DNA of 64,000 nt from the NCBI GenBank assembly GCA_905183005.1, contig CAJJDO010000003.1, positions 475,623 to 539,622 of the forward strand, in the 5' to 3' direction. This DNA is from Paramecium pentaurelia (lineage: Eukaryota > Ciliophora > Oligohymenophorea > Peniculida > Parameciidae). The position numbers were made by a program, and so were the translations under genes. Positions 1-12,612 of this stretch are shown here, piece by piece (within the stretch, counting starts at the first letter, position 1; the number at the start of each line of letters is the position of its first letter). The notes under the pieces are model-generated. The model saw nothing but the letters and a program-made list of their open reading frames with translations. It was not told the DNA's origin and did no database searches.

Positions 1-1495
1 CCTATTGTTTTTATATAAATATTTACAGATTTCTCCTCTTGGAGTTATTTAATTATTTTCATTAATATCTGTGCTATGATAATTCATTTCAGGAACATCA
101 ATTACTTTAAATTCTATATTAGGAAATACACCTCCAACATGTCCACTCATTGTGTCTTCAGCTTTTGTAATAAAAGATCCTCCACAACCTTCTGTTTATC
201 CATATCCTTCAATAAAGGGAGCACAAATAACGCATTTTAGAAAATCTATTACTTCGGCAGACATAGGAGCTGATCCTGACAACATATATCTAACTCTTCC
301 ACCTAAAGCTTCCTTAGTCTTTTTAAATATTAAGTTATCCCAAAATCTATGTTCTACATGACCTCCATTTTTTAGATAATATAATTTGCTTGCTAAAGCT
401 TATTCACATAATTTTTTTTAAACTCCTTACAGACTTTCGAATTTTTACTTAATTGCTGTATATATTCTGAAGTATAATCTAGGAACACTCATAAATAGAG
501 TTGGTTTAACCATTTAAAGATCCTAATTTAATTTTAGAACATCTCCCCCATACATACAAATAGTGCTTCCATATCCCAATAATGTAATGACAACAAATCT
601 CTCTAATACATGAGGAAGTGGAAGATAACTTAAATAAACATCTTTCTCGCTTGCTGCAATGCCTTAAAATACCACTCCTCCACTAACTGATACAAAATTT
701 TTATGCCTTAACATAACACCTTTAGGTAATCCTGTTGTACCAGATGTGTAACTAAACGTAAAAATATTATTTTCAGTTAATTCAGTATATGCATGTATTT
801 TAGCTTATCCTGCTTAAATTACTTATTCATAAGGGATAACTTTGAGTCCTTTTTAATTAAACTATCATAGTATTTAATATAATACTTTCTCAATAATTTC
901 TTAGTTTAATTCATCAAAACATATAATATTTTTTAACGCATGATAATTTGATACTTTCAATATTGTCTAAGCATTTGACTCAGAAATAAAGAGAGTACTA
1001 AGTTATGTTTGTTCAAAAATATAAGGTAAACTTTCGAAACCCAATGTTTCATATAAAGGAATCATTGTATTTCCATAAAAAGTATTGGCTATATCCAAAA
1101 TTAACCATTCTTCTCTATTCTTAGAAAACACTCCTATCATTTTTAATGGCTAATCTTCATATATTTCTGGTTTCGGAATGAGATTTAAGTTAATTATACC
1201 AGATCCCAAATATCTAAATTTAATGTAATTATTATTACTCTGCATTCTATTTAACTTCTTTGTATGTCAAATATCTGTAATGTTTACTATTCTAACCTGT
1301 AGAAATCTATCTTCCTATACACCTATTATCTGGATATAAACGACAAGCTCTTAAGAACATCCCTTATACAGTCTTTTCTCCCTCAAAATTGTCTAATAAT
1401 TTAGTAACATGAGTAGGATTTCTATAAATATGACTTTCTCCTTCCTTTTTCTCTCCTACTGGAACTGCATAAACTAATGACTATCCTTACCCCAT
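1..1495 (-). CDS. Long-chain acyl-CoA synthetase (3' part outside window)
   Basis: Activates fatty acids to acyl-CoA by way of an acyl-adenylate. Read on the minus strand with TAA/TAG as Gln from ATG at 1495. The N-terminus fits ACSL proteins (a stretch like YRNPTHVTKLLDN and, further on, RACRLYPDNRC). The AMP-binding P-loop motif YTSGTTGLPKG lies near 735-770. It is followed by LSYLPLPHVLER, the adenylation-core motif GYGQTEGCG near 190-210 and TPRGEI near 30-45. A 25-nt intron at about 2-26 (GTA...TAG on the minus strand) splits the codon after GEI. The remaining C-terminal part lies beyond base 1. The family call is secure; the substrate chain length cannot be read. The next gene, also on the minus strand, ends 130 bp upstream. 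Confidence 0.93.
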
Positions 1496-1624
1496 TTAAA
1501 TTTAATTATATATAAATCAATTGAAAAGATATATCGTAATATACTAATAATTATATTATTTTCTTAGAGAAACTGATGAGTTATATGATATTTTCAATCA
1601 ATAATAATCCTAATATTATATTCA

Positions 1625-3742
1625 TCATTATTATTGTGGTACTAATTCATAAGGTATTTGTAAGCATTCCTCAGAACCAGAAATGTCTGATACATTATCT
1701 ATATATATATTTAATATATATTACCTTCATTCTAATCTGATTACGTGAATCTTATTTCAAGGTTGTCGGGCACAATATAAGAAAATATTTTGAATCCATT
1801 CAAACCTTCTGGTATTACTGGGTATTCTCCACACAAATTTACACTTCTTCCCTTAAAATAGCATTGGTCAAACACTTATAAACAACTATTATTCTCTTGT
1901 TATTCAAAATCTACTTTCTTTTAAACCATTCTATGATTCAAAGGTTTAGATCCCTATTTAGCATTAAAATGCTTTTCACTAACATAATTGTGTCCATAAT
2001 GAACTGTTTCATCAAATGGACTAAAAACATTTGGATCATTTATATTCCTATTATATACTTAATAACGAGGGTCATCTTCTATTATTCCCTAATATGCCTC
2101 ATAATAATTTGGTCTCATATCATCATACCCATAACAATTAAAATAACCAACTTAATCTCTGTATCTCTGTACTTATTGTTTTGAATATTATTATTATTCC
2201 TATCTTAGCCCCATTTCTCTTAAATGATAATCAGGATCCTAATATTTTCCCCTATATAAATTAGAGTATCTCCCATAGCCTGGATAAGGAGGATAACTTT
2301 ATCTAACCATCCAAGGTACACAACTTGAACTCTAAGTCTATTTATTATATGGATTAAGTCTGAAATATGGATTACTATTATAAAATGGATTTGAATTAAT
2401 AACTTAACGATGTCTATAAGGATAACCACTATATGGATTTCCAAAATTTTAAAATCTATTTTGTCTATTCATACATCTATATCTCCATATTAAATCTTCA
2501 TCAAATAATTCATCACCAGGATATCTACCTGGATAATTATATGGATAATGTGATTTTTTATTCTTTCTATGCTAATAATATGGATGATTTTTTATGTATC
2601 TTCCATTCTCATCATACAGTTCTTCATCTTCTTCCTCTTCATCTTCTTTATTTCCATTGCCTTTGCTTTTACCTTTTTTTTATTCTTTGTCTTTTGAACT
2701 AAATCCTCTCCATTAATCATCTTCATCCATCTCTTCTCCTTTTTCTTCAGCATTCTCTTTTTCTTCATTATTTTCTTGCTCTTAATCTTGTTCTTATTCA
2801 TCTTCATTTTTTTCCTCTTCTTAATTCTCTTAATCTTAATTCTCTTAATCATCATTCTACTATTCCCCATTTTCTTAATCTTACTCTTTTTCTTCATCCT
2901 CTTGATCAGCATTGGATTTAGCATTAGATTTAGGCTTAGGCTTAGGTTTTGGTTTATCTTTATCTTTAGCCTTAGATTAACTTTTGTCTTATGCTTTACT
3001 TTTGGGATTTTAATTATTCTTATCTTAACTTTTATTTTATGTCTTATTTTTTGCAGCATTTTAAGATTTATTTGATTTTTATTATTCTTCCTCTTAATTA
3101 TCTTCCTCTTTAGCATCATCTTCTACTTCTTCTTGATTTTTATTTGATTTAGATTTTTATTTATTGGACTTATTATTTTTAGGTTCCTCTTCATCTTCTT
3201 GTCCTTTCTAATTTTTAGGATTTTCTTCCTCATCATCTCCATGTAGTTTTATATCCTCCTCTTTTGCATTAACAAAATTATATTCTATAATAATTCTATC
3301 TGCAATTATGGGAATAGTATCATCTTAAGTAGTTTCATAATCATTATTTTTTCTATTTCCTCTTAAATTAAATTTTTAGCCCTAATAACCCTGTCCATTT
3401 AAATCTAAGTTTTAATTATCATATTCTCTATCATTTTTAGATATTTTATGATGATGATGATGAAAATGTTTAATTTTAGGGGTTCTATGATGATGGGTTA
3501 AATGTCTTCTATGATGAAAATCGTATTCACTGTCATAATCATTATACAAAGATATATAATCGTAATATTGATCATAATCATCTGCGTATTCATATTATTT
3601 TCTTTTACTATGATATTTATTACTTTCTGAAATATCCTCTTATTATAAATTAGATCCTTTATTATCTTAATTTATATGTATATCTTATTAATTATTTTAA
3701 GTTGAAAATACCTATTATTACTATTATTATTATTATTATTAC

Positions 3743-3815
<73 letters not shown>

Positions 3816-5674
3816 GTTATTATTATTATTATTATTACTATTATTATTAACTATTAATATTTTAAGCTTATGAATTATCTTAATCATCCAAAATAATCTC
3901 TTCAACTTTTGCTTATTATTCAATTATCATACCATCTTATTAATTAATCTAGTTTAATGAAGAAGTTTATTGTAATTCTAGTATTTAATTTGATGCTTAT
4001 TATAAAATTTATTGCTATTAGTCACTATTTTTTGTTTCATCTATTTAATTACTTTAGATTGGTATATAACTGCTAATAGCTTGCTTATTCTCATTAAATT
4101 CAAAAACTTCAACATCCTAGCTGTCTTAATTCACCCAACTAATTGGATTTTCATACACAATATAATCTAGGTTTTACTCCTTCTCCTCTTCCTTCTATAA
4201 TAAACTTTATTACTTTTATTCACTCTATTATACTAATGTTTCTTCATTAATATCTTAATTAATTTCCTTATTATTTTATTAATCATTATCTCTTAAAAAA
4301 ATTTCTGGATCTTAAGGAGTATAAACTCCATTTAATGTCTTATACATTGGTTTCTAATCTAAATTGTTAGATAATTAAAAAGTTGGAATATTATTAGATT
4401 CATTCTCAGAATTATCTTTAATTTTAAAATTTTAAATTGGTTCAATAATCAAGTTTATGTCTTTCTATTCTACTTCAGTATTCACAGAGGCCTAATATTT
4501 AGAGTAAGTTGATTCTGATTCCATAGAGACTGAATCCTGTTATAAAAGGATTCCATTAATTTTTAATAATTTCTTGATTTTTTCCAAAGATTTACAATTT
4601 GATTGTTAAATTAATATTGTTAATTTATCAATTAAGATTTCAGGTTGATATTATTATTAGGATTCAAAAGAGAAAATATAATTTTGCCACTTTTTAACGT
4701 CATAACCTAACTTAGATTTAATAATAAATTGTACTTTTTTTGGTTTGAATACTATATATAAAACTTTGTGTATTGTTACAGAACTCCTAATGCCATATAT
4801 ATGTAGAATTATTGATTTGAATCAAATTTTGCATAACCAAAGAACAAGAATTAGTTTTAATTTATTAAAGAATTTCATGCTCACTTAAAACATTAGCATA
4901 AAATATATTATTCAATAAGTTAAAATCTTAAAGGAACTTATCCTTAGAAAACTAGGCTAATATTATTAATGATTTTACCTTTTAATATATTTTTTGGATA
5001 AATTTAAAGAATATCTATATTTTATATCAAATGTTGTAACTTTAGATCAGTTTTACATTAATTTATCTCACAAATTTTATTCAATTAATTAAAGTTTCCA
5101 ATAATACTTTCTATTTATAATTCAATGTTTTAAAGTGTTATAAATACCATTGAAAAGAAAATTGATTTAGGATCATCTGATTTTTATTTTAAACTAATTT
5201 TTCCATAATCCTTTATAGTGAATTCTTTGAATTAGGTCTGTGAAAATGTAATTATATTAAAATATATTTGATTCTCTTTATCAATATTAAATTTAACTTG
5301 TTTATATAATAGACCACCTATGTAATTGCTCTTTATCTAATAATCAGCAAAATTAAAATACACATTTATCTAAAGTATAATTTTCATTTTACATCAATTT
5401 CTTTTTCATTCTAAAATATTAAAACGTCTTTATAATCCTAAATTTAATTTGTTGAATTGATTGAAACCTAATAATTGGAATTAGATGTTTCAATTCCAAA
5501 CATGCCATTTTCTAATTTTATTATTTATAAATATTCATCTATGGCATTCAAAATTTCACAATAGAGTTTTGAATTGATAATTTGGTTTTCATTAAAGAGT
5601 TCTTTTTAAGCACATACTGACATAATCAGTGTATAAGCGAGCAGAAAAGTTGTCCGTTTTAAGAAAATTTTCAT
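1625..5674 (-). CDS. Large secreted polyQ/acidic protein with C-terminal beta-gamma-crystallin-like segment
   Basis: About 1,316 residues after removing four introns of 22-28 nt; the spliced length is a multiple of three. The start at 5674 gives a signal peptide (MKIFLKRTTFLLAYTLIMSV, ending in a CA-Q site). The first third is an unrecognised globular region. Next come 46 consecutive Gln, a His/Tyr/Asp-rich region with HHHHH, a long Lys/Glu/Gln/Asn low-complexity stretch with KPKPKPK, and a Tyr/Pro/Arg-rich region. The last 100 residues contain QCYFKGRSVNLCGEYP and IPEGLNGFKIF, which resembles a beta-gamma-crystallin motif (aromatic, F-x-G, then a hydrophobic strand). It ends at TGA 1625-1627. 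Established knowledge: Tetrahymena Grt/Igr dense-core-granule proteins carry C-terminal beta-gamma-crystallin domains, so a trichocyst or secretory-granule role is a reasonable inference. The crystallin match was judged by eye. Confidence 0.72.
3712..3849 (-). repeat. Polyglutamine tract, 46 codons, mostly TAA
   Basis: A TTA/CTA triplet run on the + strand; on the coding strand it is TAA with two TAG near each end and one CAA. In the frame set by flanking coding sequence it encodes Gln. A standard-code reading in another frame wrongly gives poly-Asn. Confidence 0.9.
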
Positions 5675-6022
5675 TCAAAACAAATAATAAAAAAAATTTA
5701 TAATTAATTTAAAGCATATATAAGAGTAAGTTTATTTTTATTATTTATAATTAAAAATATATATGTTCTTACTTAAAATTATCAAAAATAAATAAAATAT
5801 ATATTAAAATTATGAACAATATAGTAAATATTTTTGATTTTAAACTTTCTTTATAACTTTAAATAAAACTCAGAAATCATACTTATATAATGATAAAAAA
5901 ATAATCTTTTATAAAATGAACAATTTAAGAGTTATTACAAATTGTTTATTTAAACTTTAGATAAGTCTAACAATTTAGGGAATATTATCATTGCAATATT
6001 AAAAATTTGATAATTAATTAAC
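5675..6022. other. Intergenic, AT-rich
   Basis: 348 bp between two minus-strand genes. No supported gene or RNA seen. It must hold the promoter of the secreted protein and the 3' end of the Vps33 gene. Confidence 0.6.
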
Positions 6023-7984
6023 TCATTAATTTTATATCATCTCTTAAACTAATCTATCTCCATTGATTATATGTGTTGTACAAATTTGTATATCTTTTTC
6101 TAAGTAATATATATATAATTTAATTACTGTAACGCAATCCTAACCAACGAATTGCTGCTATTTCACCATATGTGATACCTCCTACTATGTAAATAACATA
6201 AATTTAATTTTGTTCTTCTTTTATTTCTTCTCCTTTAAGTTAATTTAAATTTTATTGCATAACTAGTTCACCAGGTAATTCTTTTAATGCTTGTAAAACC
6301 AATGGTCCCCAAGTGTTTTTAATGATTAATTCTTCAAAAATTCGAACTCTCATTAATAAGTAAAAAATACATTATTGGTGCATATGCTAAAAAAACATAT
6401 GATATATCCTCTGGAGCATCATGATCAACATCTTCATTAATCAGACGCAAAGGTTTTTCAATTTTTTCCCAGATATGAGTATCATTTAATTTTTTTCCAA
6501 TTAAACCTATTTTTTCACAATTTTCAAGTGTTAAAATGTGCTCTATACCATACATATGCAAAATTTCTCTACGATAAAAATCATAGAGTTTGGTCTTCAT
6601 TCCATTTTAGATTTAATTGTATAGACTAAACAATCGAATAACTTTAGTGATTGGGGCACCAAAAGAAATAAGATTTTCTATCATTTATTCAACTTATGAT
6701 GACTTAGTTTAAAGTATAGCATGAACTTCTTAATTAACGCACATATTAAATAAAATGGATTCTAACTATTTACTTAAATGTTAACTAACAATAAGATCTG
6801 TAATAGTGTAAATTATTACGGTCAAGAATAATGTTTTGTTCTTTTGGTATCTATCTTAATTTGGTAAGATATTAATTGATTTCACTCATATTCATTTTAT
6901 TATCTTATTATTTCATGGATTAAATCATCTATTTGTTATTTTATCTCTTCTCTTCAAGTATCCTCTAACAATGCTTTATATTCATAATTTTGATTCTATT
7001 GTAATAAGAATCATTGAGTTTCATTGTTTTAGGTCTATCTTTTAAAGCTGATTCATTTTTAATAATATCTAGATTAATTGAATTGTGTTTAATAGAAAAC
7101 ACTTCATCAATCAAAGCCTCATATGTAAATGGAGTAAGCATAGGAGTGATAAAATCTACCTTTCTATCAATGATCAATAGTGTATGCATTTTAGATTCCT
7201 TAAAACTAATTTCATCTTCAATTAATTCACCTTATTGCTTTTTTTATTTGAGTATATCAATGACAAATTTAGAGTAATTTCCCTTAGCATAAATATTCTT
7301 AAATTTACCATGTACTAGTTCCATCCTTTATATAGACTCTGCTACAGTTTATAAAATTGACATATCTTATCCAATATATAATGGTCTAAGACAATTATTC
7401 ATTTCTAAAGAGAGCAAATCATTAGCTAATGGTATTAAATCAAAATTAAAATTTGTTATGATTAAATCACCCAAAACAGCTTCTTTTTCTAAATAATCTT
7501 TGCATACAATATTCATTCTAGGACAGAATATTAATAAGTATTTTTTATTAAAATTTGCAAGTTAATTGTTCCTAATGATTCTTACTATTCTTTTCATATA
7601 TTGTCTATCAGGATTTACAAAAAATATAATCTAATTAGCTTCTACTTCTAATTAATCAGAATCAATATAATAGATTTAATCAACACCATTTTCTTTCAAA
7701 ATCTACATAGATTCAACAACCAAATTAAGCATATCTGCAATAAATGGATCAATTACAAGTACTTTTTTGCCAACAAACTAAATTATTCATAATGTTTAAA
7801 GTCTTACTTAATTCAATTTATTGATTAGCTTTTATCTCAAATACTTCTGATATATAGCAGTTTAAAAGGACGATTACTGATCTTCAAATTGACTTAAATT
7901 GACTTTAACAGAATTGGAAGGGATTCCACTCTATTTAACTTTAGATGCCACTTATTCAAATGAGTCTTTGATAAATTGGAACAT
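6023..7984 (-). CDS. VPS33: Sec1/Munc18 family protein, Vps33 type
   Basis: SM-family subunit of the HOPS/CORVET tethering complexes, which promotes SNARE assembly at endosomes and lysosomes. The start at 7984 gives MFQFIKDSFEQ. The N-terminal Sec1 signature follows (GKKVLVIDPFIADMLN, IFFVNPDRQYMKRI). Further on is HTLLIIDRKVDFITPMLTPF with YEALIDE, the diagnostic Vps33/Sec1 block near 7100-7190. The C-terminus has YIVGGITYGEIAAIRWLGLRY and ICTTHIINGDRLVQEM. A 30-nt intron near 7760-7790 and a 28-nt intron near 6103-6130 restore the frame; without the second one the last motif is lost. Length is about 630 residues, as in Vps33. Stop is TGA at 6023. Vps33A and Vps33B types cannot be distinguished. 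Confidence 0.93.
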
Positions 7985-8025
7985 TTATTACTTCTGAATA
8001 TTAATATTTTAACGATATTGAAATT

Positions 8026-10094
8026 ATGCTGCAAAAGAAGGACTCTGATAAGGAAAACACTTCATATAATAACAAAGATTCATAAAAACAAAGGGTGATT
8101 GGAGATTACTTATTAGGTTTGAAGTTTTTACTATTAGAGTTAAAACTCTTGGAGTAGGTACTTTTGGTTTAGTGAAACTGGGAGTCCATTAAATTACAGG
8201 AGAGAAAGTGGCCATTAAAATATTAGAGAAGGAGCGTATTGTGGAAGTTGCAGATGTAGAAAGAGTCTCAAGGGAGATACATATTTTAAAATTGATTCGT
8301 CATAGACATGTTATCTAACTATATGAAGTAAATTTAAACCTAACAATATGATAGATCATAGAAACTAAGAAGCATATATTTTTAGTAATGGAATTTTGTG
8401 ATAATGGTGAACTTTTTGACTACATTGTTAAAAATGAAAAGTAATACTCTAGAATTTAATTAATTAGACTTGAAGAAGTTGAAGCTTGTCGGATATTCTA
8501 AGAACTGATCTCTGGTATTGAATATATTCATAAACTAAACATCGTACATAGAGATTTAAAACCAGAAAATCTTTTATTGGATCATTCAAACTAAATTAAA
8601 ATTGTTGATTTTGGACTTTCCAATACTTATAAAGAAGGTGAATTACTTAAAACAGCATGTGGAAGTCCTTGTTATGCTGCACCTGAAATGATTGCTGGCC
8701 ATAGATATTAAAGTATCTTAGTTGATATTTGGTCATGTGGTGTTATTTTGTTTGCCACTATTTGTGGTCAATTACCATTCGAAGATAAACATACAAGTGA
8801 ATTATATAAGAAGATACTTAATGGATAGTATACAATACCATCACATGTCTCATAAGATGGTTAATCCTTTATTAAAGGATTATTGAATACTGATCCTAAA
8901 AAGAGATTTGATATTGACTAAATTAAATCTCATCCATGGTTTAAGTTGTATAAGAGAGTTCATTCAATTCCTTAAGGAATAATTATTGGATATAGTCGAA
9001 TTCCAATTGATGAAGACATTGTGGAATAACTTGCTCAAAAAGGATATAGTGCTGATTATATTAAGAAATGTCTTGATGCTAATAAACACAATAATCTAAC
9101 TACAGCATATTTTCTCCTTCTAAAAAAACATTTAATTAAAGGAGGACAATCAACAGCAGATATTAATTCATAAAATTTCAATGAAAAACTTTTAGAACCA
9201 GCTACTAGACCTTCAAAACGTATGTCTCTATTCTAATTTAATAGCTCCTATAAGTAATTTATTAGATAGTTAATTAATGAAAACACTCAAACACAATAGA
9301 TCTGGATCTTGCTAAAATAATTAAAAATCCCATACATAAGGAAGAGGAATGTCTGTTCCTTAGGTTGAAGATATTAGATCTATTTATAATGGATCTAAAA
9401 ATTATCAGAATTCCTCATTATCAATTGAAGTAATCTTTTTAATCTAATTTCAAATAGGATCAGTCTTTTTTATTTGAAAGAAATAAATCTTAATCTTTCC
9501 AATAGAACAATCATAAGAAAATTCCTACTGATATACAAATCAATGATGCTTTGAATAAAACAACTTACATTAATACAAGTAAGAGGTCTTCTAATGCTTC
9601 GACTGTATCTCCTGGACATCAAAATAAATTGCTTTAATATTTGAGTAAAAAATATAATAATAATAAATTAGAATCATCAACAAAGAATACTACTCCAACT
9701 GCAGTAAGAGGAAATTCTTAATCAAAAATGCCATACAATAGCAAAACTACTAAGAATCAAAAAGTTTCTTATACAATTTTCGATAATAACAATAATTCTT
9801 TATTGGAAAAAAAGAAAGAAAATAAGCCAATAAATTTAACAGACACCACAAACATTGATAATAAGAAAAGATCTTTGCATATAGAAGGGGTAATTATTTG
9901 TATTTAAATTAACTTAGGATCTCTCTATGCCTGCAAGTACTAAACCATAATCAATGCCATATCAATTATGGCTAAAGATGAACAGTAGAAAAGGATCGAG
10001 AGATTATAGCAGTGGGGGATCAAAGACAAAAAAATCAAGTGTAAGTGGTAAAACTAATGTGAATCAGAGCTTCAACTTTGATAAGAGAGCATGA
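8026..10094 (+). CDS. SNF1/AMPK-type Ser/Thr protein kinase
   Basis: 636 residues after six introns of 23-28 nt. ATG at 8026. The kinase domain covers about residues 30-290. It has a glycine loop LGVGTFGLVK, VAIKILEK with the catalytic Lys, IVHRDLKPENLLLD, VDFGLSNTY (DFG) and the activation loop LLKTACGSPCYAAPEM. That loop closely matches SNF1/AMPK-alpha, in which the Thr is the LKB1 site. After the kinase domain, HPWFKL and a UBA-like helical stretch follow. The remaining 300 residues are Ser/Asn/Lys-rich with no recognised domain. The first intron uses an AG acceptor in GAG. The gene is divergent from VPS33, with only 41 bp between the start codons. It could be an AMPK catalytic subunit or an AMPK-related kinase; no subunit-binding domain is obvious. 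Confidence 0.9.
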
Positions 10095-10243
10095 TTCCTC
10101 CTACATAATTAATTTATTTTTCGAATATTTATTTTAATATATGTTCCTTTCTTATTAGAAGCATTAGAATGAAATAATCTATTAAAATAAAAGCAAATAT
10201 TTATCTATTGTTAATATACTGATAAAATAGCTAATATTTATGC

Positions 10244-10698
10244 TCATTTTTCTACTTTTCCAAGCCATAAAGCCAAAAGTGACTTTCCTTTAACTGCAAT
10301 AATCTTAAATCTGACCCCTGGAATATCACCGACTGCATGTCCCTTTCTTCCGAATCCAGCTACTGTGACTTCATCATTTTCATTTAAAAAGTTTAAGCAA
10401 CCATCCTTGGGAACGAATGCTGAAATTTTTTTACCATTCTTTTTCAATAACACTCTAACACACTTTCTGACAGCAGAGTTTGGTTATTTGGATTCACTAA
10501 ATGAAGTTTATAAAATTAGTTTTACACTCCGATTTTTTCAACAACTAATCCTTTAGCATGTGATGCACCCATAAATGGATTCTTATATCTTGATCCAATC
10601 ATAGCCTTATTATATTCTTTATCAGCCCATCTGTTAACTCTTCTGTGATCTTTGAGCTTTCTTCCTGCTCTCATACCTCTGGGTTTACCAACTCCCAT
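10244..10698 (-). CDS. RPS23: 40S ribosomal protein S23 (uS12)
   Basis: 141 residues, matching the eukaryotic family (about 143). The N-terminus reads MGVGKPRGMRAGRKLKDHRR. The central block is KQPNSAVRKCVRVLLKKNGK, the decoding-centre loop of uS12. The end is VKGKSLLALWLGKVEK followed by TGA at 10244. One 29-nt intron near 10500-10528 sits just before KQPNSAV; the frame and the conserved sequence require it. The downstream neighbour is a kinase in convergent orientation. Confidence 0.97.
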
Positions 10699-10788
10699 GA
10701 TTAAAAGATTTTAATTAAATTATTTAAATTTTCATAATATGATTAATACAATATAAAATTGCATAAGATAAATCTCAAATATACATCA

Positions 10789-12086
10789 TCATAATTATTT
10801 TCTGTCAATATAACCTGAATTTCTAACAACTGAATTTCTTCCACTGTTGTTAGTTCCATATGTACTATATCCTCCAGGAGCTATAGTAGCTCCTTTAATG
10901 CTACTTGTTTCAAATTAAGTTGTTATTCCAGTACCAGATGGTCCAGTTCTTTTGATTTCACTTTCTTTGGTTACTGTAACTTTACTCTTTTTCAAGGCTT
11001 CTAATTATGTTTCAGCCATTGTAAGTTTTTCTGAAATATCAGAATTGATTTCATTTTGCTGTTTAAATTTCTTTTTCCATAATTCTACTTCTCCTTACAG
11101 AGAAATAATTTACTATTCTGATTATGAAAAACTCTCCAATTAAATTTCCAATTCTCTTATTCTTTAGTCTAAGGATTCAAGTTCATTATCTTTATCATTC
11201 ATGAGTAATTTAAGTTTACGAATTTCTTAATCTTTAAATTCATTTTGTTCTTGGGAATTTTTGAGATCATCTGTTAAACTGCCTTAAAAATAATTATAAA
11301 TAATTACTAATTTTCTTTTTAAGTTGTCTAATCTCATCATCTGCTCCTTAATTTTTAGAATTAGATTCCTACAGTTATTTGTATCTTAATTTCCATTAGT
11401 CTAATTCATCTTATAGTTATTTATTTGATTATCTGAGACCTTGTTCTTATATTTTTAATTCTTTGTTAGTATTAATAAGTTCATTTATCTAGAATGTTAA
11501 GTTATAATAATTACTTTGGAATCATCTTAAACATATGAAATTTAAGGTGCATTTCCTTTTAATCTGAGATTTTCTTGTTAAAGATCAAACAGATATACCT
11601 CCAATTACACTTAAATTACATAATTAGAATACTGCATTTAGTTTTCCACCTAGAATCCATATCATCTAAAGTAACAACTTATAAAGGTCTTTCCTAATGA
11701 TGCACTTCAGCATTATTTAGTTAAGTAGATGCAATCCTAACAGAGGGAGTGATTAGAAGCGGTTGTGATTATGTAATGCTTTATGATACAATAGGTGTGG
11801 TAGCAATTTATCTAGCAGAAAAGGGACTACCATAATAGATATATTTTATACGCTATTCCAATGTTCTGAGATGAGTATTATTAAATTAAGGTTTATTTTT
11901 ACTAAGGACTATATAATAAAGAAGTGATTGTACTTGTATTAGAACATTTCAGATTGCCCTATGGATCCTTATTGCCCTATTCTAGGTGGCCTAATTAAAT
12001 TGGATGATTAATGAAGGAGTGATTGTATTTGAGTATGATTATATCCTGCCTAACTATGAAATAATTATGTTAGATTAATACTCCAT
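10789..12086 (-). CDS. Coiled-coil protein, function unknown
   Basis: 381 residues after six introns of 23-28 nt; the first intron lies five bases into the coding sequence. The N-terminal 120 residues are Gln/Ser/Pro-rich (MDQAGYNHTQIQSLLHQSS). From about residue 125 to 330 there is a continuous heptad-rich coiled coil (for example DELDQWKLRYKQLQES, ELESLDQRIRELEIQLESF). A Gly/Ser/Thr-rich tail resembles an intermediate-filament or articulin tail (TSSIKGATIAPGGYSTYGTN). It may be a cytoskeletal or basal-body component, but no specific family is recognised. Its start codon is 30 bp from the start of the divergent Integrator-11-like relic. Confidence 0.8.
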
Positions 12087-12612
12087 TATGAATAAGCTGT
12101 TATTAAATAAATATTTATGTTTAATGTATATCCCTTAAGGGCTGGTTAAGAAGTTGATCATAATTGTATAATGTTAGCAAAATATGATAAAACAATAATG
12201 TTGAATTGTGGTTTAGACATGACATATTAGGACAATAGCAGATTTCCTGATTTTTCAGTTTGAAGAAATTTTATCTAAATAGTTAATTGAGAAAAAATTG
12301 GGAATTAAATTTGTTGAATCGGTTTAATCACACATTATCATCTTGATCATTGTGGTAAATTTCTATTCTTCGCAGGATTATATGGTTTTTTAATTATGAT
12401 TATTTAGGTAAAGGTTATAATGGACCTGTAGTAATGTCCAGCCAAAGCATTGTTATTATACATTTTAGAAGAATATAGAAGAGTAATCTATTAATATTAA
12501 CTCAATAGATTTGGATGACGCCAAAAGAAATTAAGAATTCAAATTAAAATCTAAATAAGATTTTATTATCAATTCATAAATTAACACTGATCTATTATTA
12601 ATTTATGATCAT

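Noticed and set aside
1897..3119. Several standard-code ORFs of 70-175 aa on both strands
   Set aside because: They are shadows of the low-complexity Lys/Glu region of the secreted polyQ protein. They end at TAA/TAG, which are Gln here.
3672..3923. Apparent poly-Asn protein
   Set aside because: Wrong frame. The flanking coding frame, supported by introns and continuity on both sides, reads this tract as Gln.
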